Source of the DNA: JALZVT01 sp039029135
GTDB taxonomy: Bacteria > Pseudomonadota > Gammaproteobacteria > Pseudomonadales > Azotimanducaceae
Assembly: GCA_039029135.1 (NCBI GenBank)
Contig: JBCCGT010000030.1
Coordinates: 1-54,020, forward strand
Length of the DNA stretch: 54,020 nt
Direction: 5' to 3'
Below the pieces are notes generated by a model, which worked only from the letters and a program-made list of their open reading frames with translations, had not been told where the DNA came from and searched no databases. The first letter of the stretch is position 1. Each line of letters opens with the position of its first letter. Positions 34,499 through 42,221 of the stretch are shown piece by piece. Made by a program: the position numbers and the translations under genes.

Positions 34499-37400
34499 TC
34501 TGGAAGTCGAGATAGAAACTGCGTCCCAGGTCGTTGTGCTGGTCGGCATAGTAGCCGAAGAAGCGATCCGCGAGCGGCGCGCGCTCGTCGGTGAAGTTAT
34601 TCACGCCGAGGCGCACCCGCGCGGCGCGTTCGCCCGGCACCTGAAAGCTATAGGTCACCGCGGCGTTGAACGTCGCCATCGACGGAATGACGTACTCGGT
34701 TCCGTCAGCGAGGGTCAGCGAAGTCTGGATAAAGTCGTCGTAGCGAATGCCCGAAATGAAGGCACCCCAGTTGTCCTTGCGCCAGCTCGCACGGGCCGTG
34801 AACTTGTTCTTAGCGTTGCCGTTCTGCCGGATCAGATTCGCGAATCCAGTCGGCGTGACGTTGGCGGGTAGCGCGCCACTGGCGCTCGCCTCGACCAGCA
34901 GCAGCGACTCGCCGCCCGCCTCCTGCTCGAACTTGTCGAGGAAGCTGCCGTTCAGGCTGAAAACGAAATCGCCAAGATCGCTGGCGACGTCGAAGTACAG
35001 GCCGAGGTCGAAGCCGCGCACGGTGCGCGTGTCGAGGTTCGCGTACTGGTCGTCGATGCGCTGCACTTCGCCGAGCGGACAGATGCCGGCCGCCAGGAAG
35101 AGCGCATCGTTCGCCGGGTCCGGTGCGCCGCGCACGACCGCAGGGTTGCCCACCACCGAGCCGCAGTTCGCCGTACCCGCCTGGAGCAGGTTGAACAGCT
35201 CGAGCGCAAGGTGGTTGCTCTCGCCGAACAGGCCGATGGTGTTGGTCTTCTCGATCTCCCAAAAATCGAACGTAACGGTGACGGAGTCCAGCGGCTCGAT
35301 GACGACGCCGACGTTCCAGTTGTCGCTCTGTTCCGGCTGCAGGGTCGCGCTGCCCTGGGCGGTGCGCTGCATCCCGTAGCGCGTATCCAGCACGTCCTCA
35401 TTGGGATCGACAAAGTCGTACGCAAAGTCGGTCAACGTGTTGGTACGCGCCACCTGCGCTTCGTTGATGCTCACCAGGTTCGGCGCGCGAAACGCCTCTG
35501 ACCAGGAGCCGCGAATCAAGAGCTGCTGGAAGGGTCGATAGCCGAACGCGGCCTTGCCAACCGTGGTGTCACCGACGTCGGAGAAGTCCTCGTAGCGCAG
35601 TGCCAGCTGCACGTCCAAACCATCGATGACCGGAATCTGCAGTTCGGCGTACAGCGATGTGACGTCACGCTTGCCGCTGCTGTCCGCCGTGGGAGACGAG
35701 TTCATGACGTCGGAGATGAAGGGAAACGAGTTGCCGCTGACGTCGGTGTAGACGATGGTGCCGTCGAGGCGCGGATCGCGGTCGTCGTCGAACTTTTCTT
35801 CGCGGTACTCCGCGCCGACCACCAAGCCGACCGGGCCGCCAGGCAGCTCGCCGATGTTCGCGTTCGACAGACGCACGTCGAACATCAGCAGTTCGGCTTC
35901 GTTTTCGCGCCGCACGTCGACAAGGATGCTGTCCAGGTTCTCCGGCGTCGCGCCGCCGAAGATGTTGAACGCGCTGGCCGTCGGATCGGCGAGCGCTGCG
36001 TCGAACAGCGTGTTGGAGACGCGATTGCGCGTGATGTCGGTCTTCTCCGCGCGCGACCAGGTAAACGCGCCCTCCCAGTCCCAGTCGTTCCAGGTACCGC
36101 GCAGGCCCGTCAGGAAACGGTAGGTCTCGCCATCGTTGTCGACGACGCGCGGCGCCACGACCCGGTAGTTGTCGACCTCCAGCTCCACGCCTTCGGCCGG
36201 GACGCCCGCAGCGTCTGCCTCCGCAATGCGATTGGGCGAACCGGTGGGCCCGAACGGGTTCCAGTAGTAGTCAGGCGCAATGCGATGCTTGGCGACGGCG
36301 CTGAGCCGTGCCGAGCCGTGCCGATTCAGATTGGTGCGCGAGATGTAGGCCGAGGCTTCGGTGAAGCTCTCCATGCCGTTTTCGAAATCGTGATTGAAGT
36401 ACGCGAAGACGTTGGTGCGCTGCAGCTTCGAGAACAGGTCACGGTTGGCGTTGAGGTTGCCGCGCACCGTGCCGTTGCCATCGACGGCGCCGCAGGTACC
36501 GCTGTGAATATCGAACTCGCAGCGGCTGTCACCGCTGGGAAAGGTCTCGAACTCGCCGCTGGAATCCGTCAGTCCCGCAAAGTCGGCGCCGCGGATATCG
36601 AACTGGCCAAACTCCGAGTTCACGCTGTTGTTCCTAAAGGACGTGACAGCCTGCCAGGGCGAGTCGTCGGGTAGACGCGGCCGGAAGTCGCTATCTGCCC
36701 AGCGCGCGTCGTCCTGAGAATTCACGCGATCGCGATCGTAGTAGTTGACGAACACGCCGACGCGTGTGCGTTCGTCGTTGAACATGCGACCCGCCTCCAG
36801 GGTCAGGCGCAGGTCGTCTCGCGGCAGATGCTCGAAGGTGTCCCAGCGGACCCGTAAAGACGCGCCGTCCAGATCGTCTTTGAGCACGTAGTTCACCACC
36901 CCGGCGACGGCGTCGGCGCCGTAAATCGCGGACGCGCCGTCGCGCAGGACCTCGAGCCGTTCGAGGCCGGCGACCGGGATGGACTGGGCGTTGGCCGTAT
37001 TGACCGGCACGAAGCTGCCGCCTACCAGTTCGGTCTGGTAGCTGGCGGCGTTGACCACGCGGCGACCGTTCAGCAGCACCAGCGTATTGCCGGTGCCTAT
37101 GTTGCGCAGGTTAAAGGCGCCGATGTCGCCGCGTGCCGAGTTGACGCCGCCGCTGATGTTCTCGGCCTCGTTGAACAGGTTCTGACCCTGCTCCGAGAGG
37201 TTTTCCAGCAGCTCATCGCCGGAGATGATGCCGAGCGCCTCGATGGCGTTGCGATCGAACACCGAGACCGGCAGCGCCTCGCTGATCTGGGCGCCGCGAA
37301 TCTGTGAGCCGACGACGATGATCTCTTCCATCATCGGTTCGTCCGTGGCGGCTTGCGCCACCGCGGGAACGGCAAGCGCCAGCAGCAGCGCGCGGCGCAT

Positions 37401-37508
37401 GGCAACGGCCCAGCCGATGCGCCTCGCCGTCCGCTGTTCCGTTCGCCTCGCCGTTCGCGGTTGTGTCCCCTGCGCTGTTCCAACAGCCGTTTCTGACAAC
37501 CTGCCCAT
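34485..37508 (-). CDS. TonB-dependent outer-membrane receptor
   Basis: An outer-membrane transporter of about 1007 residues powered by TonB. The signal peptide is MRRALLLALAVPAVAQAA, and EEIIVVGSQIRG just after it contains the TonB-box-like region. The plug domain has DELLENLSEQGQNLFN, RNIGTGNTLVLLNGRRVVN, IPVAGLERLEVLRDGASAIY and GADAVAGVVNYVLK. The barrel closes with LGRSFYLDFQIDLF, ending in the usual aromatic residue. It has the long TonB receptors' form seen in Xanthomonadales and Caulobacterales. ATG 37508 is used; ATG 37400 directly at the signal peptide is equally plausible and would drop a repeat-bearing N-terminal stretch. The GGT downstream likely acts on the imported ligand. Confidence 0.93.
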   Translation of the reverse strand: MGRLSETAVGTAQGTQPRTARRTEQRTARRIGWAVAMRRALLLALAVPAVAQAATDEPMMEEIIVVGSQIRGAQISEALPVSVFDRNAIEALGIISGDELLENLSEQGQNLFNEAENISGGVNSARGDIGAFNLRNIGTGNTLVLLNGRRVVNAASYQTELVGGSFVPVNTANAQSIPVAGLERLEVLRDGASAIYGADAVAGVVNYVLKDDLDGASLRVRWDTFEHLPRDDLRLTLEAGRMFNDERTRVGVFVNYYDRDRVNSQDDARWADSDFRPRLPDDSPWQAVTSFRNNSVNSEFGQFDIRGADFAGLTDSSGEFETFPSGDSRCEFDIHSGTCGAVDGNGTVRGNLNANRDLFSKLQRTNVFAYFNHDFENGMESFTEASAYISRTNLNRHGSARLSAVAKHRIAPDYYWNPFGPTGSPNRIAEADAAGVPAEGVELEVDNYRVVAPRVVDNDGETYRFLTGLRGTWNDWDWEGAFTWSRAEKTDITRNRVSNTLFDAALADPTASAFNIFGGATPENLDSILVDVRRENEAELLMFDVRLSNANIGELPGGPVGLVVGAEYREEKFDDDRDPRLDGTIVYTDVSGNSFPFISDVMNSSPTADSSGKRDVTSLYAELQIPVIDGLDVQLALRYEDFSDVGDTTVGKAAFGYRPFQQLLIRGSWSEAFRAPNLVSINEAQVARTNTLTDFAYDFVDPNEDVLDTRYGMQRTAQGSATLQPEQSDNWNVGVVIEPLDSVTVTFDFWEIEKTNTIGLFGESNHLALELFNLLQAGTANCGSVVGNPAVVRGAPDPANDALFLAAGICPLGEVQRIDDQYANLDTRTVRGFDLGLYFDVASDLGDFVFSLNGSFLDKFEQEAGGESLLLVEASASGALPANVTPTGFANLIRQNGNAKNKFTARASWRKDNWGAFISGIRYDDFIQTSLTLADGTEYVIPSMATFNAAVTYSFQVPGERAARVRLGVNNFTDERAPLADRFFGYYADQHNDLGRSFYLDFQIDLF
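37420..37458. repeat. Two 15-base direct repeats near the TonB receptor start
   Basis: CGCCTCGCCGTCCGC (37420-37434) and CGCCTCGCCGTTCGC (37444-37458) differ at one base and are spaced 24 bases apart, i.e. 8 codons. On the minus strand they encode a basic R-T-A-R-R element twice. They lie between two alternative receptor start codons, so they are either in a signal-peptide extension or in the 5' leader. Confidence 0.6.
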
Positions 37509-37774
37509 AAGCCGCACCCCCTGTTTTGTATTCTGTAGCGCTACTGCCGCTCGGCACGACCTTCTTGCCGGTACCCCACGGTCAACCCTCATCGACCCAT
37601 TCCTACTTGCCGCTTTCGTTGTCGCAGTTATCGAACCTGCTGTGCCGGCTGCGCACGTCCGCCGTCGCGTCCGGAATCCGCGTCAAGCTACTCCCAAACT
37701 AACAACGCACCTCATGGCTTGCCAATAGCGGAGCGACCGTTAACCATAACCGAAAGCTATACGAGGCAGAGACC

Positions 37775-38665
37775 ATGCGCCTGCGTCAGATCGAGGTTTT
37801 CCACGCCATCTACACCGCGGGTTCAATCACCGCGGCGGCCGAGTCGCTGAGTGTCTCCCAGCCCGCCGTCAGCAAGGTGCTGGCCCACGCGGAGCAGCAG
37901 CTCGGCTTTCAGCTATTCGAGCGACGGCGTGGCCGGCTGATTGCGACGCCGGAGGCCGGCCGACTGTTTCCCCATGTAGAGCAGCTATACGCCCGCCTCG
38001 CCGAGGTGCGTCGCGTTGCCGCTAATCTGCGCGACTCTGCCGAGGGTCGGGTGCGCCTGGCCTGCACGCCGGCGCTCGGGCTGGAGCTCGTGCCGCGTCT
38101 GGTCGCCGCCTATCTCGACGACCACCCGGGGGTCGTGTTTGAACTCGAGACCCTGCATCACGCGGAGATCGCGGCGGCCATACATGAAGGCCGCATAGAC
38201 ATCGGCCTGGCGTTTCAATCGCCAGACGTGAGCGGCGTGAGACAGGAAACACTGGCCGACAGCGCTTTCGTGCTGATCGCACCACCCACGATCGAGCTGG
38301 CGACGGGCGACCCATTCGACCTGCGCGGCCTCGCGGATCTGCCGTTCGTCGCCCTGCACCAGCGCTCGCCGCTGGGCGCGCTCGTGCAGGCGCGATTCGA
38401 CGCGCTACAGCTACGGCCGCGCGTGGTCGCCGTCGCCGAGACCTATCAGGTGGCCCGCGCGCTGGTCGCGAACGGGGTCGGCGTGTCCCTGGTGGACGGC
38501 GTAACGGCGCGCAGCACCGCTACGGCAGCGGTGCAAACCCGTTCGACGACGCCGAGGATCGAGCACGCCATCAGCCTGCTGAGTCACCCGGAGGCCCCGC
38601 TCTCGCGGGTCTGTGAGCAGTTCGTCGACCGACTGCGGCGCACACTACCGGCTGAGATCGGCTGA
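37775..38665 (+). CDS. LysR family transcriptional regulator
   Basis: A 296-residue LysR-type regulator. The N-terminal winged helix-turn-helix is LRQIEVFHAIYTAGSITAAA then ESLSVSQPAVSKVLAHAEQQ and LGFQLFERRRGRLIATPEAG; the rest is the periplasmic-binding-protein-like co-inducer domain (GRVRLACTPALGLELVPRLV). It is divergent from the TonB-GGT operon (266 bases between starts) and lies 133 bases upstream of a D-amino-acid dehydrogenase gene, so it is the prime candidate to control one or both. The closest recognisable relatives by HTH are the OccR/ArgP-like branch, often amino-acid responsive. Confidence 0.92.
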   Translation: MRLRQIEVFHAIYTAGSITAAAESLSVSQPAVSKVLAHAEQQLGFQLFERRRGRLIATPEAGRLFPHVEQLYARLAEVRRVAANLRDSAEGRVRLACTPALGLELVPRLVAAYLDDHPGVVFELETLHHAEIAAAIHEGRIDIGLAFQSPDVSGVRQETLADSAFVLIAPPTIELATGDPFDLRGLADLPFVALHQRSPLGALVQARFDALQLRPRVVAVAETYQVARALVANGVGVSLVDGVTARSTATAAVQTRSTTPRIEHAISLLSHPEAPLSRVCEQFVDRLRRTLPAEIG

Positions 38666-38798
38666 CGCAGGCCCCCGCTCTACCATCGTGTCGACCACCA
38701 GCACATAACGTAAGGCTATGGTCTCGGCTGGCATCTTCATACGCCGAAGGCGCGCGAATTGATTAGTCTGAATCTCCCCATGCAGCCATGGCAGTGGA

Positions 38799-40010
38799 AT
38801 GCACATCGGAGTCATCGGTGCGGGCGTCGTCGGCTTAACCACCGCCGCGGCGCTTCACGAGCGGGGTCTGGACGTCACCGTCTATGAGGCGGAGTCCGGC
38901 CCGGCGGCGCTGACCAGTCGCGCCAACGGCGGCCAGCTGTCTTACAGTTACTGCCACCCGTTTGCGAGCGCCGCGATGGCGCGGCAGTTACCGGCGCTGA
39001 TCGCCGGCCGTCGCCAGGGCACGCGCGTGCGGCCGAGCGCGTCTAGCGCGTTCTGGTTCTGGGGCGCCCGCTTTCTGCGCGAGTGTCTGCCGGGTCGCGA
39101 ACGGCGCAACGCCCTCGCGCTGGGCGAACTAGCCGCCGCCGCGCGATCGCGCGCCTGCTGGCTGCGCGAAGTCGCCGGCGACGACTGGGGCTACCGCCGC
39201 GCGGGCAAGCTGGTGCTGCTCACCGACGCCGAGGCGCCGCAGGAGATTGACGACGCACCGCTCGATCCTGCCGGTCGGATCCAGCACTTGAGCCGCGAGC
39301 AGGCCTGCGAGATCGAACCCTCGCTGGCATCCTGGCAGAGCGAGCACGCCTCCGCGCTGTACTGCGCGACGGACGCCGTCGGCGACTCCCATCGATTTTC
39401 AAACCAGCTCGCGCAGCGGCTGCGCGACAAGGGTGTGTGCGTTCGCTACAGCAGTCGGGTGCAGCACGTCGCACAAAACGCCGACTCGGCGACCCTGACC
39501 GTGATTTGCAACGGGGTCAGCGACACCCATCGCCACGACGCGATCGTGTTTTGCGCGGCCAACAGCGCGCCGACGCTGCTGCCGGGGCTGCTGCCGCGCG
39601 GTTCGCTGCTGTCGCTGACCGGCTATAGCGTGTCGCTGCCCATCGGCCGCGAGCCGCCCACGGCGAGCATCACCAGCGTGGCCGACCATCTGGTGATCGC
39701 GCGACTCGACGATCAGATCCGGATCGCCGGATTCGCCGACATCAACGCGCGGCCGCGGGACTGGCCAGGCCGCACCGCCGCCCTGCTGCATCGCGCCCGC
39801 GCGCTCGCACCGCTCGCCGCGGACTATGACGCCGCCGACGCCCGCCCCTGGGTCGGGCATCGACCGGCGACGCCGGACAGCCTGCCGATTGTCGGTGCAA
39901 CGCGAGCCCCGCGGGTATTCCTCAATCTCGGCCACGGGGCGCTGGGCTGGACGCTGTGCGCCGCCACGGCGGAACAGGCCGCGCTGGCCGTGACTACTGG
40001 ACTACGCTGA
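38799..40010 (+). CDS. dadA: FAD-dependent D-amino-acid dehydrogenase (DadA-like)
   Basis: A 403-residue FAD oxidoreductase. The dinucleotide motif GAGVVGLTTAAALHERGLDV (GxGxxG at 8-13) is at the N-terminus, followed by RANGGQLSYSYCHPFASAAM, and the C-terminal FAD segment is PDSLPIVGATRAPRVFLNLG with HGALGWTLCAATAEQAAL. This architecture is that of the small subunit of D-amino-acid dehydrogenase, which feeds electrons to quinones. Placement beside the LysR gene and GGTs supports oxidation of D-amino acids released from peptidoglycan or gamma-Glu peptides. No alanine racemase partner (dadX) is present, so the substrate may not be D-Ala. Confidence 0.85.
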   Translation: MHIGVIGAGVVGLTTAAALHERGLDVTVYEAESGPAALTSRANGGQLSYSYCHPFASAAMARQLPALIAGRRQGTRVRPSASSAFWFWGARFLRECLPGRERRNALALGELAAAARSRACWLREVAGDDWGYRRAGKLVLLTDAEAPQEIDDAPLDPAGRIQHLSREQACEIEPSLASWQSEHASALYCATDAVGDSHRFSNQLAQRLRDKGVCVRYSSRVQHVAQNADSATLTVICNGVSDTHRHDAIVFCAANSAPTLLPGLLPRGSLLSLTGYSVSLPIGREPPTASITSVADHLVIARLDDQIRIAGFADINARPRDWPGRTAALLHRARALAPLAADYDAADARPWVGHRPATPDSLPIVGATRAPRVFLNLGHGALGWTLCAATAEQAALAVTTGLR

Positions 40011-40019
40011 GGAGGCGGG

Positions 40020-40841
40020 CTAGTCGACGGCAGCGGACGCGAGCACGTCCAACGCCACCTGACGCAGGAAACGCGCATCACCCGCATCGATCGCACCGTA
40101 GTAGCGATACTCGGCGTTCACGAAGACCTGTGGATCAATCGCGCCGCCGTAGAGAGAGACGTAGGCGACACAGGCCGCCAGATAGCTGCCGAGCAGGCTG
40201 GGGTGCGAACCGTCGAATCCCTTGTGCAGCGCCATATCCGGGCGCCGCCGGTAGGCGAGATCGAAGGCAAGCCCAACCGGAATGAGTCGAGCGTCAACCG
40301 ACTGCGCGGCAGCGGTGTAGCTCGTGGCGATGGTATCGATCTGACCCGGCCGCGCTTTGGCGTGCGGTGCGACATAGGCCGGCGTCATGTAGAGCGCGAG
40401 GTCGGCGCCCGTTTGCCGCACGAGCCCGGCCGCCTCCCGAACGGTCCGTTCGAACCGCGCGCGCCCCGCAGCATCGAGGGCCTCTGCACTGCCGCCCTGC
40501 AGGATCACCAGGTCGAAAGGGGCGTCTGTCCCCAGCCGCCCGGCCTGCAGTAGCTGCGCCAAAGGATGCTGCTCGAGCCGCGCGCCGCTGATCGTGGCCG
40601 ACTTGTAGACATACTGATCCCACGCGAACGGCCCCAGCTCTGTTGCCAGCCGGCGCACGTGGTTGTGCACGCTGTCGTTGTAGTAAAGGTAGGAGTTACC
40701 GACGAACAGGACCCGCCGCGGATAGGGCGCGGGGTCGGCGTCGGGCGCTGCGGCATCGGCACGCGGTGCCGGCGATCCCGCGCAGGCCACCAGCGCGACC
40801 GCCACTAAGAGGGCGCTCGCCCAGCGCGCAACCTCGTTCAT
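40020..40841 (-). CDS. SGNH-hydrolase-like lipoprotein
   Basis: A 273-residue predicted lipoprotein: MNEVARWASALLVAVALVAC has the lipid Cys at position 20, followed by an Ala/Pro linker. The body starts RRVLFVGNSYLYYNDSVHNH, with the G-N-S that holds the SGNH nucleophile Ser, then FDLVILQGGSAEALD, and KGFDGSHPSLLGSYLAAC supplies the D-x2-H pair. It resembles DUF4886-like SGNH proteins. Likely a periplasmic ester hydrolase; substrate unknown. It converges with dadA (9 bases apart). Confidence 0.8.
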   Translation of the reverse strand: MNEVARWASALLVAVALVACAGSPAPRADAAAPDADPAPYPRRVLFVGNSYLYYNDSVHNHVRRLATELGPFAWDQYVYKSATISGARLEQHPLAQLLQAGRLGTDAPFDLVILQGGSAEALDAAGRARFERTVREAAGLVRQTGADLALYMTPAYVAPHAKARPGQIDTIATSYTAAAQSVDARLIPVGLAFDLAYRRRPDMALHKGFDGSHPSLLGSYLAACVAYVSLYGGAIDPQVFVNAEYRYYGAIDAGDARFLRQVALDVLASAAVD

Positions 40842-40868
40842 CGCGACGCGCCAGAACACGGCGATCGG

Positions 40869-41108
40869 CTACTGAGGCTCTTCCGTCAGAACGCGCGGTT
40901 CCCTGCGTTTCAGCGGTGACTGATCCGTTGCGGGAATCTCGGTGTTGACGATGGTGTCCAAGACCTCGAACGCGTTCAGGTGGTGCAGGGAGCGATCGGG
41001 GCGGATACAGGTGAAGAAGAAGTCGCTGCACAGCGCGTTCGTGATCGTTTTTCCGCGCGCCCACTCGATCCACATCGAGGCGACGAGTCGTTCCTCTGCT
41101 TTGGTCAC
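40869..41108 (-). CDS. Small orphan protein, 79 residues
   Basis: A 79-residue frame starting at GTG 41108 with a GAGAGAGGA ribosome-binding site upstream; the ORF remains open further upstream but with shadow-like composition. The sequence reads MTKAEERLVASMWIEWARGK, then TITNALCSDFFFTCIRPDRS, LHHLNAFEVLDTIVNTEIPA and a charged tail. It has a helix-like N-terminus, two cysteines (LCSDFFFTC) and no membrane segment. I recognise no family. It lies 27 bases before the SGNH gene on the same strand, so it is probably cotranscribed. Confidence 0.55.
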   Translation of the reverse strand: MTKAEERLVASMWIEWARGKTITNALCSDFFFTCIRPDRSLHHLNAFEVLDTIVNTEIPATDQSPLKRREPRVLTEEPQ

Positions 41109-41315
41109 CGCGCGTCCTCTCTCGGTCAACTGTCGGTTTGCTCGACGCGCAGACCATAGCGCATTCGCTTGGGGCTGTAAGCCATGGTTCTGGACTTCTC
41201 CGCCCCTCCTCGACGCAAGAAGGCGCAAGACGAGTACAATCGGCAGCACCAGACCGGCAGTGTCGTTGGGCGCTGCTGAGCTGCCATCAAGCCGAGCCTC
41301 GGGGAGGGCAGGTCC

Positions 41316-42182
41316 ATGAACACTTCGCTGGCGGCAACGAGCGCATTGCCCACACACGACGACTATCAGCTCCACCACCTGTCGCCGGTTATTGGCACCG
41401 AGGTGTTGGGCATCGATCTGCGCGCGGTGGGCGATGCGACGATCGACTGGCTGAGCGCCCTCTTGGTCGAGCGCAAGGTGCTGTTCTTTCGCGACCAACC
41501 GCTCACGATCGAAGCGCATTTGGCCTTCGCGCGGCGCTTCGGTGAGCTCGAGGTCCATCCGTTTAGTCCGAACGTGCCCGACTACCCCGAAGTGATCAAC
41601 CTGCACAACGATCGGGACAACAAGCCGAATATCAACATCTGGCACTCGGACGTCACCTGGCGCGCCAAGCCGTCGCTGGGATCGATTCTGCGGGCCCGTG
41701 TGGTACCCGAGGTCGGCGGCGACACCCTGTTCGCCAACATGGAGGCCGCGCTCGAGGCGCTGGACGACGATACGCGGGAGCGCATCGCCAGCATGACGGC
41801 CATCCACGACAACGAGGGATTCCTGGCCGCCGCAGCGGCCAACGGCGCCAGCGCCGAAAAGCTGGAAGCGCTTCGGGCGACCTTTCCACCTCAGCGCCAC
41901 CCGGTCGTCCGCACCCACCCGGTGAGCGGCCGCAAGTCGCTGTATGTCAATCGGGCGTTCACGCGCTGCATCGAGGGCTTGGATGATGACGAGTCGGCGC
42001 GGCTGCTGAGGAAGCTGTATGCGCAGGCCGCGATACCAGACGTACAGTGCCGCTTTCGCTGGCGCCCAGACAGCATCGCGTTCTGGGACAACCGCGCGGT
42101 GCAGCACTACGCCGCCGCAGACTACTGGCCGGCGGTTCGAATTATGGAACGGGTGACGATTGTGGGCGATCGACCGCGCTAG
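41316..42182 (+). CDS. TauD/TfdA family Fe(II)/2-oxoglutarate dioxygenase
   Basis: A 288-residue dioxygenase. The facial triad is His110 and Asp112 (IWHSDVTW) and His264 (WDNRAVQHYA), with the 2-oxoglutarate Arg candidates at Arg275 and Arg279 (RIMER). VLGIDLRAV, LFFRDQPLTIEAHLAFARRF and HPVVRTHPVSGRKSLYVNRA are further family marks. GGGGAGGGCAGG precedes ATG 41316. TauD relatives release sulfite from taurine or attack other small organosulfur or aryloxy compounds; the substrate here is unknown. It faces the small-protein/SGNH unit divergently. Confidence 0.92.
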   Translation: MNTSLAATSALPTHDDYQLHHLSPVIGTEVLGIDLRAVGDATIDWLSALLVERKVLFFRDQPLTIEAHLAFARRFGELEVHPFSPNVPDYPEVINLHNDRDNKPNINIWHSDVTWRAKPSLGSILRARVVPEVGGDTLFANMEAALEALDDDTRERIASMTAIHDNEGFLAAAAANGASAEKLEALRATFPPQRHPVVRTHPVSGRKSLYVNRAFTRCIEGLDDDESARLLRKLYAQAAIPDVQCRFRWRPDSIAFWDNRAVQHYAAADYWPAVRIMERVTIVGDRPR

Positions 42183-42221
42183 CGCGGTCTAATGCGCGGC
42201 CGGCTCGGCCGGCAGATCAGC

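Noticed and set aside
37509..37774. LysR box between the receptor and LysR genes
   Set aside because: Loose ATA/TAT symmetry is visible near 37730-37765 but nothing sufficiently specific to call.
40869..42107. Full 412-residue minus-strand frame
   Set aside because: Its upstream two-thirds is an antisense shadow of the TauD gene; only the last 79 residues from the GTG are supported.
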